Part shown: in pieces, positions 1-7,105 of the stretch
Layout: each line of letters starts with the position of its first letter
How positions within the stretch are numbered: the first letter of the stretch is position 1
Assembly (NCBI GenBank): GCA_015485235.1
Contig: WFTX01000006.1
Location: forward strand, 1 to 9,845
DNA from: Nitrospirota bacterium
GTDB lineage: Bacteria > Nitrospirota > Thermodesulfovibrionia > Thermodesulfovibrionales > JdFR-85
DNA length: 9,845 nucleotides
Direction: 5' to 3'
The notes under the pieces: generated by a model
Seen by the model: only the letters and a program-made list of their open reading frames with translations
The model's database searches: none
What the model was told of the DNA's origin: nothing
Translations under genes and position numbers: made by a program

Positions 1-191
1 GGGTGGTAGGGGATCTCCCTGAATTCCCTTATCTCCCTCACCTCTTCCATGGCCCGGAGGAAGAGTTCCTCATCGGTTGGGCCGTCTTCGCTACGGTCGG
101 GAGACACTTTCCGTGGCTGAACACTCTCCTTCAGCCTCTCCCTGAGGGGCCGGAGGGTTGATTCAAAGGGGCGGTATCCTTTGCCAGCCAT
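1..191 (-). CDS. Smr-domain protein, N-terminal part (runs off window edge)
   Basis: An open frame on the minus strand starts with ATG at 191-189 and stays open to base 1 (63 full codons), so the gene is truncated by the window and its C-terminus is unseen. The start is supported by a GGGAGG ribosome-binding site 7 bases upstream on the minus strand (plus-strand ctccc). The protein begins MAGKGYRPFE, continues with a charged low-complexity linker, and then carries DEELFLRAMEEVREI at about residues 40-54. A 'DEELFLxAMxxV' segment is what precedes the Smr (small MutS-related) nuclease domain in many stand-alone Smr proteins. The catalytic Smr domain itself would lie beyond the edge, so the family call rests on this linker motif only. 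The gene is transcribed divergently from nhaA. Alternative: an unrelated hypothetical protein with a charged N-terminus. Confidence 0.6.
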   Translation of the reverse strand, partial: MAGKGYRPFESTLRPLRERLKESVQPRKVSPDRSEDGPTDEELFLRAMEEVREIREFREIPYH

Positions 192-205
192 GCGGTTTTC
201 CTCCC

Positions 206-249
206 TGATATATTGTATCACAGAAGGAGATGGAGTTACTGCACGTAAC
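206..249 (-). promoter_or_regulatory. Candidate promoter/operator of the Smr-domain gene
   Basis: Read on the minus strand, TGATACAAT (plus 212-220) is an extended -10 element (TGnTACAAT). It would start a short leader about 14 bases before the ATG at 191, and that leader contains the GGGAGG site. The -10 is overlapped by an inverted repeat TGATA-N5-TATCA (206-220). A second inverted repeat, GTTAC-N5-GTAAC (235-249), sits where the -35 would be. No good -35 hexamer is visible. The promoter call is inference from consensus resemblance. The two inverted repeats are seen directly but are short enough to arise by chance. Confidence 0.35.
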
Positions 250-288
250 CCTGATGTTGCCTGAACAGGCAGGGAGAGATAAAAGACA

Positions 289-318
289 GGTTGAGGTCGA
301 GGCTGAGGTCAAGGCTGA
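289..318. repeat. GGYYRA hexamer tandem array (5 units)
   Basis: Five consecutive hexamers, GGTTGA, GGTCGA, GGCTGA, GGTCAA and GGCTGA, run without interruption between the Smr and nhaA genes. The units vary only by transitions (C/T in positions 3-4, G/A in position 5). The array directly precedes the octamer array at 323-456. There is no open frame of note and no recognisable regulatory motif. The function is unknown. Confidence 0.8.
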
Positions 319-322
319 GCAA

Positions 323-456
323 CCTGATAACCCAATGACTTGATGACCAATGACCTAATGACGGCCTTCACCCATTAACTCAGTAACCCAGTAACCTGAT
401 AACCAATATACCAATATACCAATATACCAATACACCAATTACCAATATACCAATTA
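323..456. repeat. Degenerate octamer tandem array (CCYARTAA / CCAATATA type), no gene inside
   Basis: About sixteen units of 7-9 bases start with CC or CT. In order they include CCTGATAA, CCCAATGA, CTTGATGA, CCAATGA, CCTAATGA, (a degenerate CGGCCTTCA), CCCATTAA, CTCAGTAA, CCCAGTAA and CCTGATAA. Three exact CCAATATA units follow, then CCAATACA, CCAATTA, CCAATATA and CCAATTA. The same octamer family flanks the four-helix-bundle gene at 7604-7972, and the 15-mer AGTAACCCAGTAACC is identical at 382-396 and 8010-8024. Units slip between 7 and 8 bases, which points to a replication-slippage or repeat-expansion history. The array lies between two divergent promoters and encodes no protein. Confidence 0.85.
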
Positions 457-472
457 CCGTGCTAACAGCTTC

Positions 473-502
473 TGGTCATCAGGACTCCTTTTCTGTGATA
501 AT
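473..502 (+). promoter_or_regulatory. Candidate extended -10 promoter of nhaA
   Basis: TGTGATAAT at 494-502 matches an extended -10 (TG-n-GATAAT), with a weak -35, TGGTCA, at 473-478 and an 18-base spacer. The -10 ends only 8 bases before the nhaA ATG, so transcription would begin at or next to the start codon, giving a leaderless or nearly leaderless mRNA. This fits the absence of any Shine-Dalgarno sequence there. The 10-mer TTCTGTGATA (491-500) recurs at the -10 of the divergent Smr promoter (minus strand of 216-225). Inference from consensus only. Confidence 0.4.
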
Positions 503-510
503 AGAGTGTA

Positions 511-1893
511 ATGTCTGAGCGGAAATGGATGATAAGGCTTTTCCCGAGGCGGTACGAGCTGGAACCGCATTTGATACGGCCCTTCCAGCAGTTCTTCAGA
601 AAGGAGGCATCAAGCAGCATACTCCTCCTTGTGGCCACGGCTGTGGCCCTTGTCTGGGCGAACCTCCCCTATGGTGAGTCCTATCACCATTTCTGGGAGA
701 CGGAATTCTCCATCTCCGTGGGAGGGTTTCACTTTGCAAGAAGCCTCCGGGAGTGGATCAACGAAGGGCTCATGACCCTCTTCTTCTTTATCGTGGGCCT
801 GGAGATCAAGCGGGAAATCCTCGTGGGGGAACTTGCAACACCCAGGAAGGCCCTTCTCCCTGTCGGCGCAGCTGTCGGCGGGATGGTCTTTCCTGCTCTC
901 ATATACTTTCTCCTTAACCAGGGCACACCTGCCATAAAGGGCTGGGCCATCCCCATGGCCACAGACATAGCCTTTGCCCTCGGGGTGCTCTACATACTCG
1001 GGAAGAGGATCCCGGCAGGCCTGAGGGTCTTTCTCTCCGCCTTTGCCATTGCCGACGACCTGGGGGCTGTTCTTGTGATCGCCATCTTTTATACAGAGAC
1101 GATTGCCGTCAACTACCTGCTGATCGGAGCTGTGATCGTCCTGATAATGCTTCTTGCAAGCTACTTCTGGATCCGGAACACCCTGTTCTATGTCTTTTTT
1201 GGTATCCTCCTCTGGTTTGCCGTGCTTGGCTCGGGACTCCACTCCACTGTGGTGGGTATCATAGTGGCACTCCTGATACCGGCCAGGGGGAGGTACGATA
1301 CTGATGTATTCCTTCAGGAAGTCACCTCATATCTGGGTGAGTTCCAGTGCCCCCTTGAGGGCTGTGGTCATTCCATACTTCTGAACCAGAGGCATCTGAA
1401 TGCAGTTCAGTCCATTGAGGTGGCCTGTCATAATGTGGAGACTCCGCTACAGAGGCTCGAGCATGCCCTCCACCCCTGGGTGGCCTTTGTGGTTGTCCCC
1501 CTCTTTGCCCTTGCCAATGCAGGGCTATCCCTCGGCTCAATGGACCTTGGAGCCACCCTTACATCTCCTGTGTTCCTGGGCATTACCCTCGGACTGATGA
1601 TAGGCAAACCCCTGGGCATAATGTTCTTTTCCTTTCTCTTTGTCCGGGCCGGCCTGGCATCCCTTCCTGCATCAGTCAGGTGGTCGGATATCCTCGGTGC
1701 CGGCATCCTGGGCGGGATCGGCTTTACCATGTCACTCTTTCTGGCAGCCCTCTCCTTCAGGGACCCCCTGCTTCTTGACAGTGCCAAATCAGGGATACTT
1801 GTAGCCTCTTTCATAACCGGCCTTTCCGGCTTCCTGCTTCTGAGATTTGTCTCTGCGCACCGGCAGAAAAAACACCCCCCTGTGAGTGCCTGA
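511..1893 (+). CDS. nhaA: Na+/H+ antiporter NhaA
   Basis: This is an inner-membrane antiporter that exchanges cytoplasmic Na+ (or Li+) for external H+. Family landmarks run the full length: NEGLMTLFFF (84-93), TDIAFALGVL (151-160) with Asp152 matching the TM4 aspartate, and ADDLGA with the ion-binding pair Asp182-Asp183 (E. coli Asp163/164). They continue with HPWVAF..PLFALANAG (321-338), IGKPLG with Lys366 (E. coli Lys300) and GGIGFTMSLF (401-410). Alternating hydrophobic segments fit a 12-helix protein. At 460 residues it is longer than the ~390 of E. coli NhaA. The extra length is mostly a cytoplasmic-type loop at about 262-320 that carries Cys280, Cys285 and Cys306. ATG 511 has no Shine-Dalgarno; Met7 (529) is an alternative start with only a weak GCGGAA before it. 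An in-frame stop just upstream (502-504) rules out an earlier start. It appears to be a single-gene unit followed by the fdh leader. Confidence 0.95.
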   Translation: MSERKWMIRLFPRRYELEPHLIRPFQQFFRKEASSSILLLVATAVALVWANLPYGESYHHFWETEFSISVGGFHFARSLREWINEGLMTLFFFIVGLEIKREILVGELATPRKALLPVGAAVGGMVFPALIYFLLNQGTPAIKGWAIPMATDIAFALGVLYILGKRIPAGLRVFLSAFAIADDLGAVLVIAIFYTETIAVNYLLIGAVIVLIMLLASYFWIRNTLFYVFFGILLWFAVLGSGLHSTVVGIIVALLIPARGRYDTDVFLQEVTSYLGEFQCPLEGCGHSILLNQRHLNAVQSIEVACHNVETPLQRLEHALHPWVAFVVVPLFALANAGLSLGSMDLGATLTSPVFLGITLGLMIGKPLGIMFFSFLFVRAGLASLPASVRWSDILGAGILGGIGFTMSLFLAALSFRDPLLLDSAKSGILVASFITGLSGFLLLRFVSAHRQKKHPPVSA

Positions 1894-1932
1894 AGCAGCA
1901 ACCCCATCCTATTAAAAATATTAATAAGTGCT

Positions 1933-1974
1933 TTACTTTATTGCCTGGGCAGTTCTTCAAATGTTACTTTATTG
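1933..1974 (+). promoter_or_regulatory. 11-bp direct repeat TTACTTTATTG upstream of fdh operon
   Basis: TTACTTTATTG occurs exactly at 1933-1943 and again at 1964-1974, 31 bases apart start to start (close to three helical turns). It lies between the nhaA stop and the fdh start. That spacing would suit two protein-binding sites on one DNA face. It could also be a chance duplication. No -35/-10 pair could be assigned confidently for the operon. Confidence 0.35.
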
Positions 1975-2032
1975 AACGGTTTTCCGGAAAAAGGTGAAAA
2001 ACCGTAACAGGAACTGCCGGTGAAGGACCGGC
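1948..2032 (+). promoter_or_regulatory. Structured leader of the formate dehydrogenase operon (competing stems)
   Basis: Three stems can be read directly. Stem A pairs 1948-1957 (GGCAGTTCTT) with 2009-2018 (AGGAACTGCC), 10 pairs with one G-U. Nested in it, stem B pairs 1976-1983 (ACGGTTTT) with 1998-2005 (AAAACCGT). Stem C is a GC-rich hairpin, GCCGGT-GAAGG-ACCGGC at 2016-2032, which shares bases 2016-2018 with stem A, so A and C cannot both form. The GGAGG ribosome-binding site of the first gene follows at 2040-2044. Mutually exclusive stems just ahead of a ribosome-binding site are the usual architecture of RNA switches or attenuators. No known riboswitch class could be matched, and regulation is inferred. 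Confidence 0.45.
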
Positions 2033-2050
2033 CAAGGGCGGAGGTTGTGT

Positions 2051-2503
2051 TTGGAAGACAGGATAGCTGCCATACTGGAGAACTTCCACAATAATGAGGG
2101 CAATGTAATCTCCCTCCTCCAGGACGTGGAGTCCCGGTTCGGGTACATCCCCGAGGATGTGATAGAGCGGATCTCCTCTGAACTGGATATCCCCATGGCA
2201 AAATTCTATGGTGTTGCAACGTTCTATGCTCAGTTCCACCTGAAACCGAGGGGAGAGAATATCATCACCGCCTGCTGTGGAACGGCCTGTCATGTGAAGG
2301 GTTCTGAGAGGCTGATTAGCGGGCTTGAAAAGGAACTCCAGATTCCCGCCGGCGAGGATACCACCGAGGACGGGAAGTTCACCCTTGAGAAGGTCAACTG
2401 CGTGGGCGCCTGCAGCATCGCTCCCGTTGTGATAATCAACAATGAGGTTTACGGGAAGATGACCACTGACAAACTGATGAGGGAGATCAAAAAACTCAAG
2501 TAA
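2051..2503 (+). CDS. nuoE: NuoE-like [2Fe-2S] subunit of NAD-linked formate dehydrogenase
   Basis: This is a 150-residue thioredoxin-fold ferredoxin subunit of the NuoE/HndA family, which carries one [2Fe-2S] cluster and works as partner of the FMN/NADH subunit. The cluster ligands are visible as Cys75-x4-Cys80 (within TACCGTACHVKG) and Cys117-x3-Cys121 (CVGAC). The helical N-terminus (ILENF...LLQDVESRFGYIPED) is typical of the family. TTG at 2051 is chosen as the start because GGAGG (2040-2044) lies six bases upstream. The TTG at 2045 in the same frame touches the ribosome-binding site directly and is less plausible. Starting at 2051 gives MEDRIAAILENF, like other family members. The stop codon overlaps the next gene's start (TAATG), so the two are translationally coupled. 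The cofactor position and neighbours tie it to formate dehydrogenase and not to complex I, since no membrane Nuo subunits are present here. Confidence 0.93.
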   Translation: MEDRIAAILENFHNNEGNVISLLQDVESRFGYIPEDVIERISSELDIPMAKFYGVATFYAQFHLKPRGENIITACCGTACHVKGSERLISGLEKELQIPAGEDTTEDGKFTLEKVNCVGACSIAPVVIINNEVYGKMTTDKLMREIKKLK

Positions 2504-4281
2504 TGAACCGTGAGATATCCATAAATATCTGTATGGGCACAGGAGGGATAGCCGCCGGGGGCAGGGATGTGATGAAGGCCTTCGAGTCGGAACTCTCCGG
2601 GAAGAACCTCCAGGCATCCATCAATGAGAACTGTTCCCTCCACAAGGTGGGCTGCCGGGGCTTCTGTGCCAGGGATGTCCTTGTTGATGTAATAGTTGAC
2701 GGTGAGTTGACAACCTACGAGTACATCAAGCCTGATATGGTTCCCAGGATTGTGGAAGAGCATCTTATAGGAGGCGCTCCTGTCGAGGAATGGGCTGTCA
2801 AAGAGGACTATCACAACTTCCATGAAAAGCAGGTGAAGGTGGTCCTTGCTGACTGCGGCATCGTCGATCCCGAGGATATTGAGTCGTACATCAGGCGGGA
2901 GGGATACGAGGCCGCAAAAAAGGTGCTCAACTCCATGACACCCGAGCAGACGATCAATGTGATAGAGGCCTCAGGGCTCAGGGGGAGGGGGGGAGCAGGT
3001 TTCCCGACAGGAGTAAAATGGGATTTCGCCAGAAAGGCCTCCGGAGAGGTGAAGTACATCATCTGTAATGCCGATGAGGGTGATCCCGGGGCCTTCATGG
3101 ACCGGTCGATCATAGAGGGTAACCCCCACTCCGTCATAGAGGGTATGATCATAGGGGCCTATTCCATTGGTGCAGAGCGGGGATACGTCTATATCCGGGC
3201 CGAATACCCCCTTGCCGTTGAGAGGCTCAGGATGGCACTGGCCCAGGCACGAGAGAGGGGATTCCTGGGTGAAAACATCATGGACTCAGGTTTTTCCTTT
3301 GATATAAAGATAAAGCTGGGTGCCGGCGCCTTTGTCTGTGGTGAAGAGACAGCACTTATCGCCTCAATAGAGGGAGAGCGCGGTATGCCCCGGGCCAAAC
3401 CTCCCTTTCCTGCCCAGAAGGGCCTCTGGGGCCAACCCACTGTGATAAACAATGTGGAGACCCTCGCAAATGTGCCCGTCATAATAAGGAAGGGTGCCCT
3501 CTGGTTTGCCGGGTTTGGAACGGAAAAGAGCAAGGGGACAAAGGTCTTTGCACTGACCGGCAAGGTGAGGAACACGGGGCTTATCGAGGTCCCCATGGGA
3601 ATATCCCTTAAGGAGATAATCTACGACATCGGCGGAGGAATTGAAGACGACAGGGCCCTGAAGGCGGTCCAGACCGGCGGCCCCTCAGGCGGATGTATCC
3701 CTGCTGATATGGTAGACATCCCCGTGGACTACGAGTCCCTTGCCAGAGTGGGCTCCATTGTCGGCTCAGGCGGGATGGTCGTGATGGATGAGACCGACTG
3801 CATGGTTAACATAGCAAAGTACTTTCTTGAATTCACCCAGGCAGAGTCCTGCGGCAAGTGTGTTCCCTGCAGGCTCGGGACAAAGAGGCTCCTTGAAATA
3901 CTCAGAAGGATAACCGAGGGCCGGGGCAAGCCCGGAGACATGGAATTGCTTGAGCGGCTGAGCAGGGACGTGAAGTCTGCCTCCCTCTGCGGGCTTGGCC
4001 AGACCGCGCCGAACCCCGTACTGAGCACCCTTAAATACTTCCGGGATGAGTATGAGGCCCACATCCATGACAAGCGGTGTCCTGCCGGGGTCTGCAAGAA
4101 CCTCCTCACCTATACCATTCTTGAGGAGTACTGCAAGGGCTGCACCATGTGTGCGAGGGTCTGTCCGGCCGGTGCCATTGTGGGCGAGAAGAAGCAGGTC
4201 CACAAGATCGTGCAGGAGATTTGCATTAAGTGTGGCGCCTGTTTCGAGACCTGCAAGTTCAAGGCGATCAGGAAGGGTTGA
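2503..4281 (+). CDS. nuoF: NuoF-like FMN/NAD(H)-binding subunit with N- and C-terminal ferredoxin domains
   Basis: This 592-residue flavin and iron-sulfur subunit exchanges electrons with NAD(P)H. In order: a thioredoxin-fold ferredoxin domain (about 1-95) with Cys10, Cys44, Cys51 and Cys55; the NuoF core with the FMN loop GRGGAGFPTG (161-170), NADEGDPGAFMDR (189-201) and GAGAFVCGEETALI (273-286); an SLBB region (about 345-430); the N3-type [4Fe-4S] site ESCGKCVPC (Cys450, Cys453, Cys456) with Cys496; and an extra pair Cys526/Cys531. Two C-terminal [4Fe-4S] motifs follow, at Cys544/547/550/554 and Cys574/577/580/584. This layout is that of HydB/NfnB-like beta subunits of NAD-linked or bifurcating hydrogenases and formate dehydrogenases, not of the shorter respiratory NuoF. 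ATG 2503 overlaps the preceding TAA, and no ribosome-binding site lies at the usual distance, so coupled translation is likely. fdhA begins 10 bases after the stop. Whether it bifurcates to ferredoxin cannot be read from sequence. Confidence 0.94.
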   Translation: MNREISINICMGTGGIAAGGRDVMKAFESELSGKNLQASINENCSLHKVGCRGFCARDVLVDVIVDGELTTYEYIKPDMVPRIVEEHLIGGAPVEEWAVKEDYHNFHEKQVKVVLADCGIVDPEDIESYIRREGYEAAKKVLNSMTPEQTINVIEASGLRGRGGAGFPTGVKWDFARKASGEVKYIICNADEGDPGAFMDRSIIEGNPHSVIEGMIIGAYSIGAERGYVYIRAEYPLAVERLRMALAQARERGFLGENIMDSGFSFDIKIKLGAGAFVCGEETALIASIEGERGMPRAKPPFPAQKGLWGQPTVINNVETLANVPVIIRKGALWFAGFGTEKSKGTKVFALTGKVRNTGLIEVPMGISLKEIIYDIGGGIEDDRALKAVQTGGPSGGCIPADMVDIPVDYESLARVGSIVGSGGMVVMDETDCMVNIAKYFLEFTQAESCGKCVPCRLGTKRLLEILRRITEGRGKPGDMELLERLSRDVKSASLCGLGQTAPNPVLSTLKYFRDEYEAHIHDKRCPAGVCKNLLTYTILEEYCKGCTMCARVCPAGAIVGEKKQVHKIVQEICIKCGACFETCKFKAIRKG

Positions 4282-4291
4282 TGGAGGTATT

Positions 4292-6982
4292 ATGATCGTT
4301 ACTGTAACAATAGACGGGAAATACCTGGAAGTCCCCTCAAGCTATACGATTCTCCAGGCGGCGAGGGAAAACGGGATACACATACCCACACTCTGCGATG
4401 ATCCCAGGCTTGAGCCTTACGGGGGCTGCCGCCTCTGCCTTGTCCAGATAAAGGGGATGCCCAAGGCGGTGACCGCCTGTACCACTCCGGTCTCGGAGGG
4501 GATGGAGGTGGTTACAACCAGCCCGGAGATCGAGGGGATCAGAAGGACTATAGTGGAACTCCTTCTGAGTGACCATCCCAATGACTGCATGGTCTGTGAG
4601 AAGGCAGGAGACTGTACCCTCCAGGAGCTTGCCTATTTCTATAACCTCAGGGACAACCGGTTCTGGGGGGCCCGGCGGCAGTATACCAGCCGGGACGGAA
4701 ACCCCTTCATAGAGCGGGACATGGAAAAGTGTGTCCTCTGCGGGAAATGCGTGAGGGTCTGCAATGAGGTCCAGGGCGTGGGTGCGATTGAGATCGGTTA
4801 CCGGGGGTTCGACGCAAAGGTCTGCCCCCCCTTTGAGAAGGACCTGGACTGTGAATTCTGCGGACAGTGCGTGAGCGTCTGCCCCACCGGGGCACTCATA
4901 GGCAAGCAGTCCCTTGGAAAGGGGAGGCAGAAGAATATCAGACAGGTAAATACGGTCTGCCCCTACTGCGGGTGCGGCTGTAACATAACCCTCCATGTGA
5001 GCAGAAACGAGATCATCCGGGTCACCTCCCCTGAAGACTCCCTCAACGAGGGCTGGCTCTGCGTGAAGGGGAGGTTCGGTTTCAGGTTCGTAAACAGCTC
5101 CGAGAGGCTCACAAAACCTCTCATCAAGAGAAACGGGACCTTTGAAGAGACCACCTGGGAGGCGGCCCTTGATTATGCTGCCGGGAGGCTCAGGGAGATA
5201 AAGAGGGCCCATGGCCCTGATGCGATAGGCGGCCTCAGTTCGGCACGGTGCACGAACGAGGAGAACTACCTCTTCCAGAAATTCCTCCGTGCTGCTGTGG
5301 GCACCAACAATGTAGATCACTGCGCCCGCTACTGACACAGTGCAACGGTGGCCGGTCTGGCCACAGTATTCGGCTCAGGAGCCATGACCAACTCCATCAG
5401 GGAGATTGAGGACAACGACCTCCTCTTTGTTATCGGCTCCAATACGAAGGAGAACCATCCCATCGTCGCCCTCAGGATGATAAAGGCGGTCAGAAGGGGC
5501 GCAAAGATGATAGTTGCAGACCCGAGAAAGGTCCCCCTTGTCCGGTTCGCCCACCTCTGGCTCCGGCAGAAGCCCGGAACTGATGTGGCGCTCCTTAACA
5601 GCATGATGCATGTGATACTCAAGGAGGACCTGATAGACCGGGATTTCATCGTTAACATGACCGAAGGCTTTGAGACGGAATTCATGAAGAACCTCGAGGA
5701 GTATACTCCTGAGGTGGGTGAGAAGATCACGGGGGTGCCGAAGGAGAAGATTATCGAGGCCGCCCGGCTCTACGGTGCTGCAGACCGGCCGGGGATATAT
5801 TACACCATGGGGATCACCCAGCACAGCCATGGCTCAGACAATGTCTTCAGCATTGCAAACCTCGCCCTCATGACCGGGAACCTCGGAAAGGAGAGCTCCG
5901 GCGTAAACCCCCTCCGGGGCCAGAACAACGTCCAGGGCTCAACGGATATGGGCTGCATCCCCGACAGTTTCCCCGGCTACCAGAAGGTGCATCTCCCTCT
6001 GGTGAGGGAGAAGTTTGAATCACTCTGGAAGGTAAAACTCCCTGAGAAGCCCGGCCTTACCGCCCCAGAGATGATCTTTGAGGCAGAGGCAGGCAAGTTG
6101 AAGGGCATGTACATCATGGGTGAAAACCCCGTCCTGAGCGACCCTGACCTGACCCATACCATAAAGGTCCTAAAGGGTCTCGACCTGCTGATCGTCCAGG
6201 ACATATTCATGACCGAGACGGCCGAGCTTGCCGACATAGTGTTCCCGGCTGCAACCTTTGCAGAAAAGGACGGGACCTTCACGAATACGGAAAGACGGGT
6301 CCAGCGGGTGAGGAAGGCGATGGACTCACCCGGAGAAGCGCGGGATGACGCCTGGATCATCATGGAGCTGAGCAGGCGGCTCGGTTATGAGATGAAGTAC
6401 GCCCATCCTTCGGAGATCTTCCGGGAGATCGGTCAGGCCTGGCCTGCCATGGCGGGGATAACCTATTCAAGGCTCGAGGGAGGGGGGCTCCAGTGGCCCT
6501 GTCCGACTCTTGACCACCCGGGAACGGAGTATCTCTTCAAGGGCGGGTTTCCCAGGGGCAAGGGAAGATTCACCGTGGTCAAGTACAGACCTTCTGCCGA
6601 GGTGCCTGATGAGGAGTATCCCTTCATTCTTACCACAGGAAGACAGCTCTTTCATTACCATACCGGGACGATGACCCGTAAGATCGATCCCCTGAACAGG
6701 GTCTCCCCCGGCCCTTATGTCGAGATCAATCCCGATGATGCACTCAGCCTCGATGTCAAGGACGGCGAAGAGGTAAGGGTTGCTTCAAGGAGGGGCGAGA
6801 TAGTGCTCCCTGCCCGTATTACGGAAAGACCTGAGAAGGGGGTAGTCTTTATTCCCTTTCACTTCAGGGAAGCTGCAGCCAACCTCCTGACCAGCAGCAT
6901 TGCCCTTGATCCTCTCTGCAAGATCCCTGAACTGAAGGTCTCCGCCGTGAGAGTGACCCGTGCCGGAAATGGTAATGGGTGA
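4292..6982 (+). CDS. fdhA: Formate dehydrogenase alpha subunit, selenocysteine-containing (read through TGA 5333-5335)
   Basis: This is the catalytic molybdenum/tungsten bis-pterin subunit for formate/CO2 interconversion, 896 residues when the in-frame TGA at 5333-5335 is decoded as Sec348. The frame is continuous on both sides, and the context RY-U-H matches the Sec-His pair of FdhF-type enzymes (His349 follows). The N-terminus is NuoG-like: a [2Fe-2S] domain (Cys35, 46, 49, 63), a His-ligated cluster (His95, Cys99, 102, 108), and two [4Fe-4S] motifs (Cys147/150/153/157 and Cys187/190/193/197). The pterin domain starts with Cys223/226/230/257 and Lys259. NPLRGQNNVQG (539-549) carries the probable active-site Arg542, and a molybdopterin-dinucleotide domain fills about 776-890. 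ATG 4292 has GGAGG at 4283-4287. No transmembrane segment or Tat signal is seen, so it is cytoplasmic. Standard gene finders would split it into a 347-residue fragment and a 544-residue fragment; that is an artefact. Confidence 0.96.
5348..5364 (+). promoter_or_regulatory. Bacterial SECIS hairpin of fdhA
   Basis: A perfect six-pair stem GTGGCC/GGCCAC (5348-5353 with 5359-5364) closes a five-base loop, GGTCT. The loop and the 18-base distance from the TGA (5333-5335) to the loop match my recollection of the E. coli fdhF SECIS element, which has a GGUCU apical loop bound by SelB. The hairpin lies inside the coding frame, as bacterial SECIS elements must. It is the direct evidence that the TGA is recoded and is not a stop or sequencing error. 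The dedicated selA, selB, selC and selD genes are not in this window and must lie elsewhere. Confidence 0.93.
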
Positions 6983-7004
6983 GGATATACAAAAGTTATA
7001 GACT

Positions 7005-7080
7005 TATAATATTCCTTTATGTTATCTTAGTCCTGCCGTAATCCCCCGGTTCGTATTCCACCTTATCCGGAGGCGGGGGA
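7005..7080 (+). promoter_or_regulatory. Possible promoter and stem upstream of the CNBD gene
   Basis: The 123-base gap after fdhA is AT-rich at first and contains an exact TATAAT at 7005-7010, without a convincing -35 at 16-18 bases. An inverted repeat follows, TCCCCCG (7042-7048) with CGGGGGA (7074-7080), 25 bases of loop and no T-run. It could be an mRNA stem or weak terminator-like pause. A promoter here would let the CNBD gene, and perhaps fhs, be expressed apart from fdh. Low certainty. Confidence 0.28.
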
Positions 7081-7105
7081 GGCATGAAACCTGGAGGTAT
7101 GAAAA

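Noticed and set aside
258..271. TGCCTG-AA-CAGGCA as a LexA-type or terminator site
   Set aside because: The two-base centre gives no workable loop without opening pairs, the spacing does not fit a CTGT-N8-ACAG SOS box, and no T-run follows.
323..456. CRISPR array
   Set aside because: Units are 7-9 bases, contiguous and without unique spacers, and no cas genes are present.
1910..1926. TATTAA-aaata-TTAATA palindrome after nhaA as a terminator
   Set aside because: It is an AT-only six-pair stem without a following T-run, too weak for an intrinsic terminator.
1976..2045. Cobalamin-riboswitch-like string (GGTGAAAAACCGT) in the fdh leader
   Set aside because: It resembles the GGTGAAAATCCG core but lacks the AAGGGAA and CCGC-ACTGT boxes, and the space before the gene is short for that class.
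4292..5335. fdhA as a pseudogene or two separate genes split at 5335
   Set aside because: The frame continues unchanged across the TGA, the residues match the Sec-His active site, and a SECIS hairpin sits at the right distance.
4337..5338. Long minus-strand open frame opposite fdhA
   Set aside because: It is a codon-bias shadow of the well-supported plus-strand gene and has no recognisable protein motifs.
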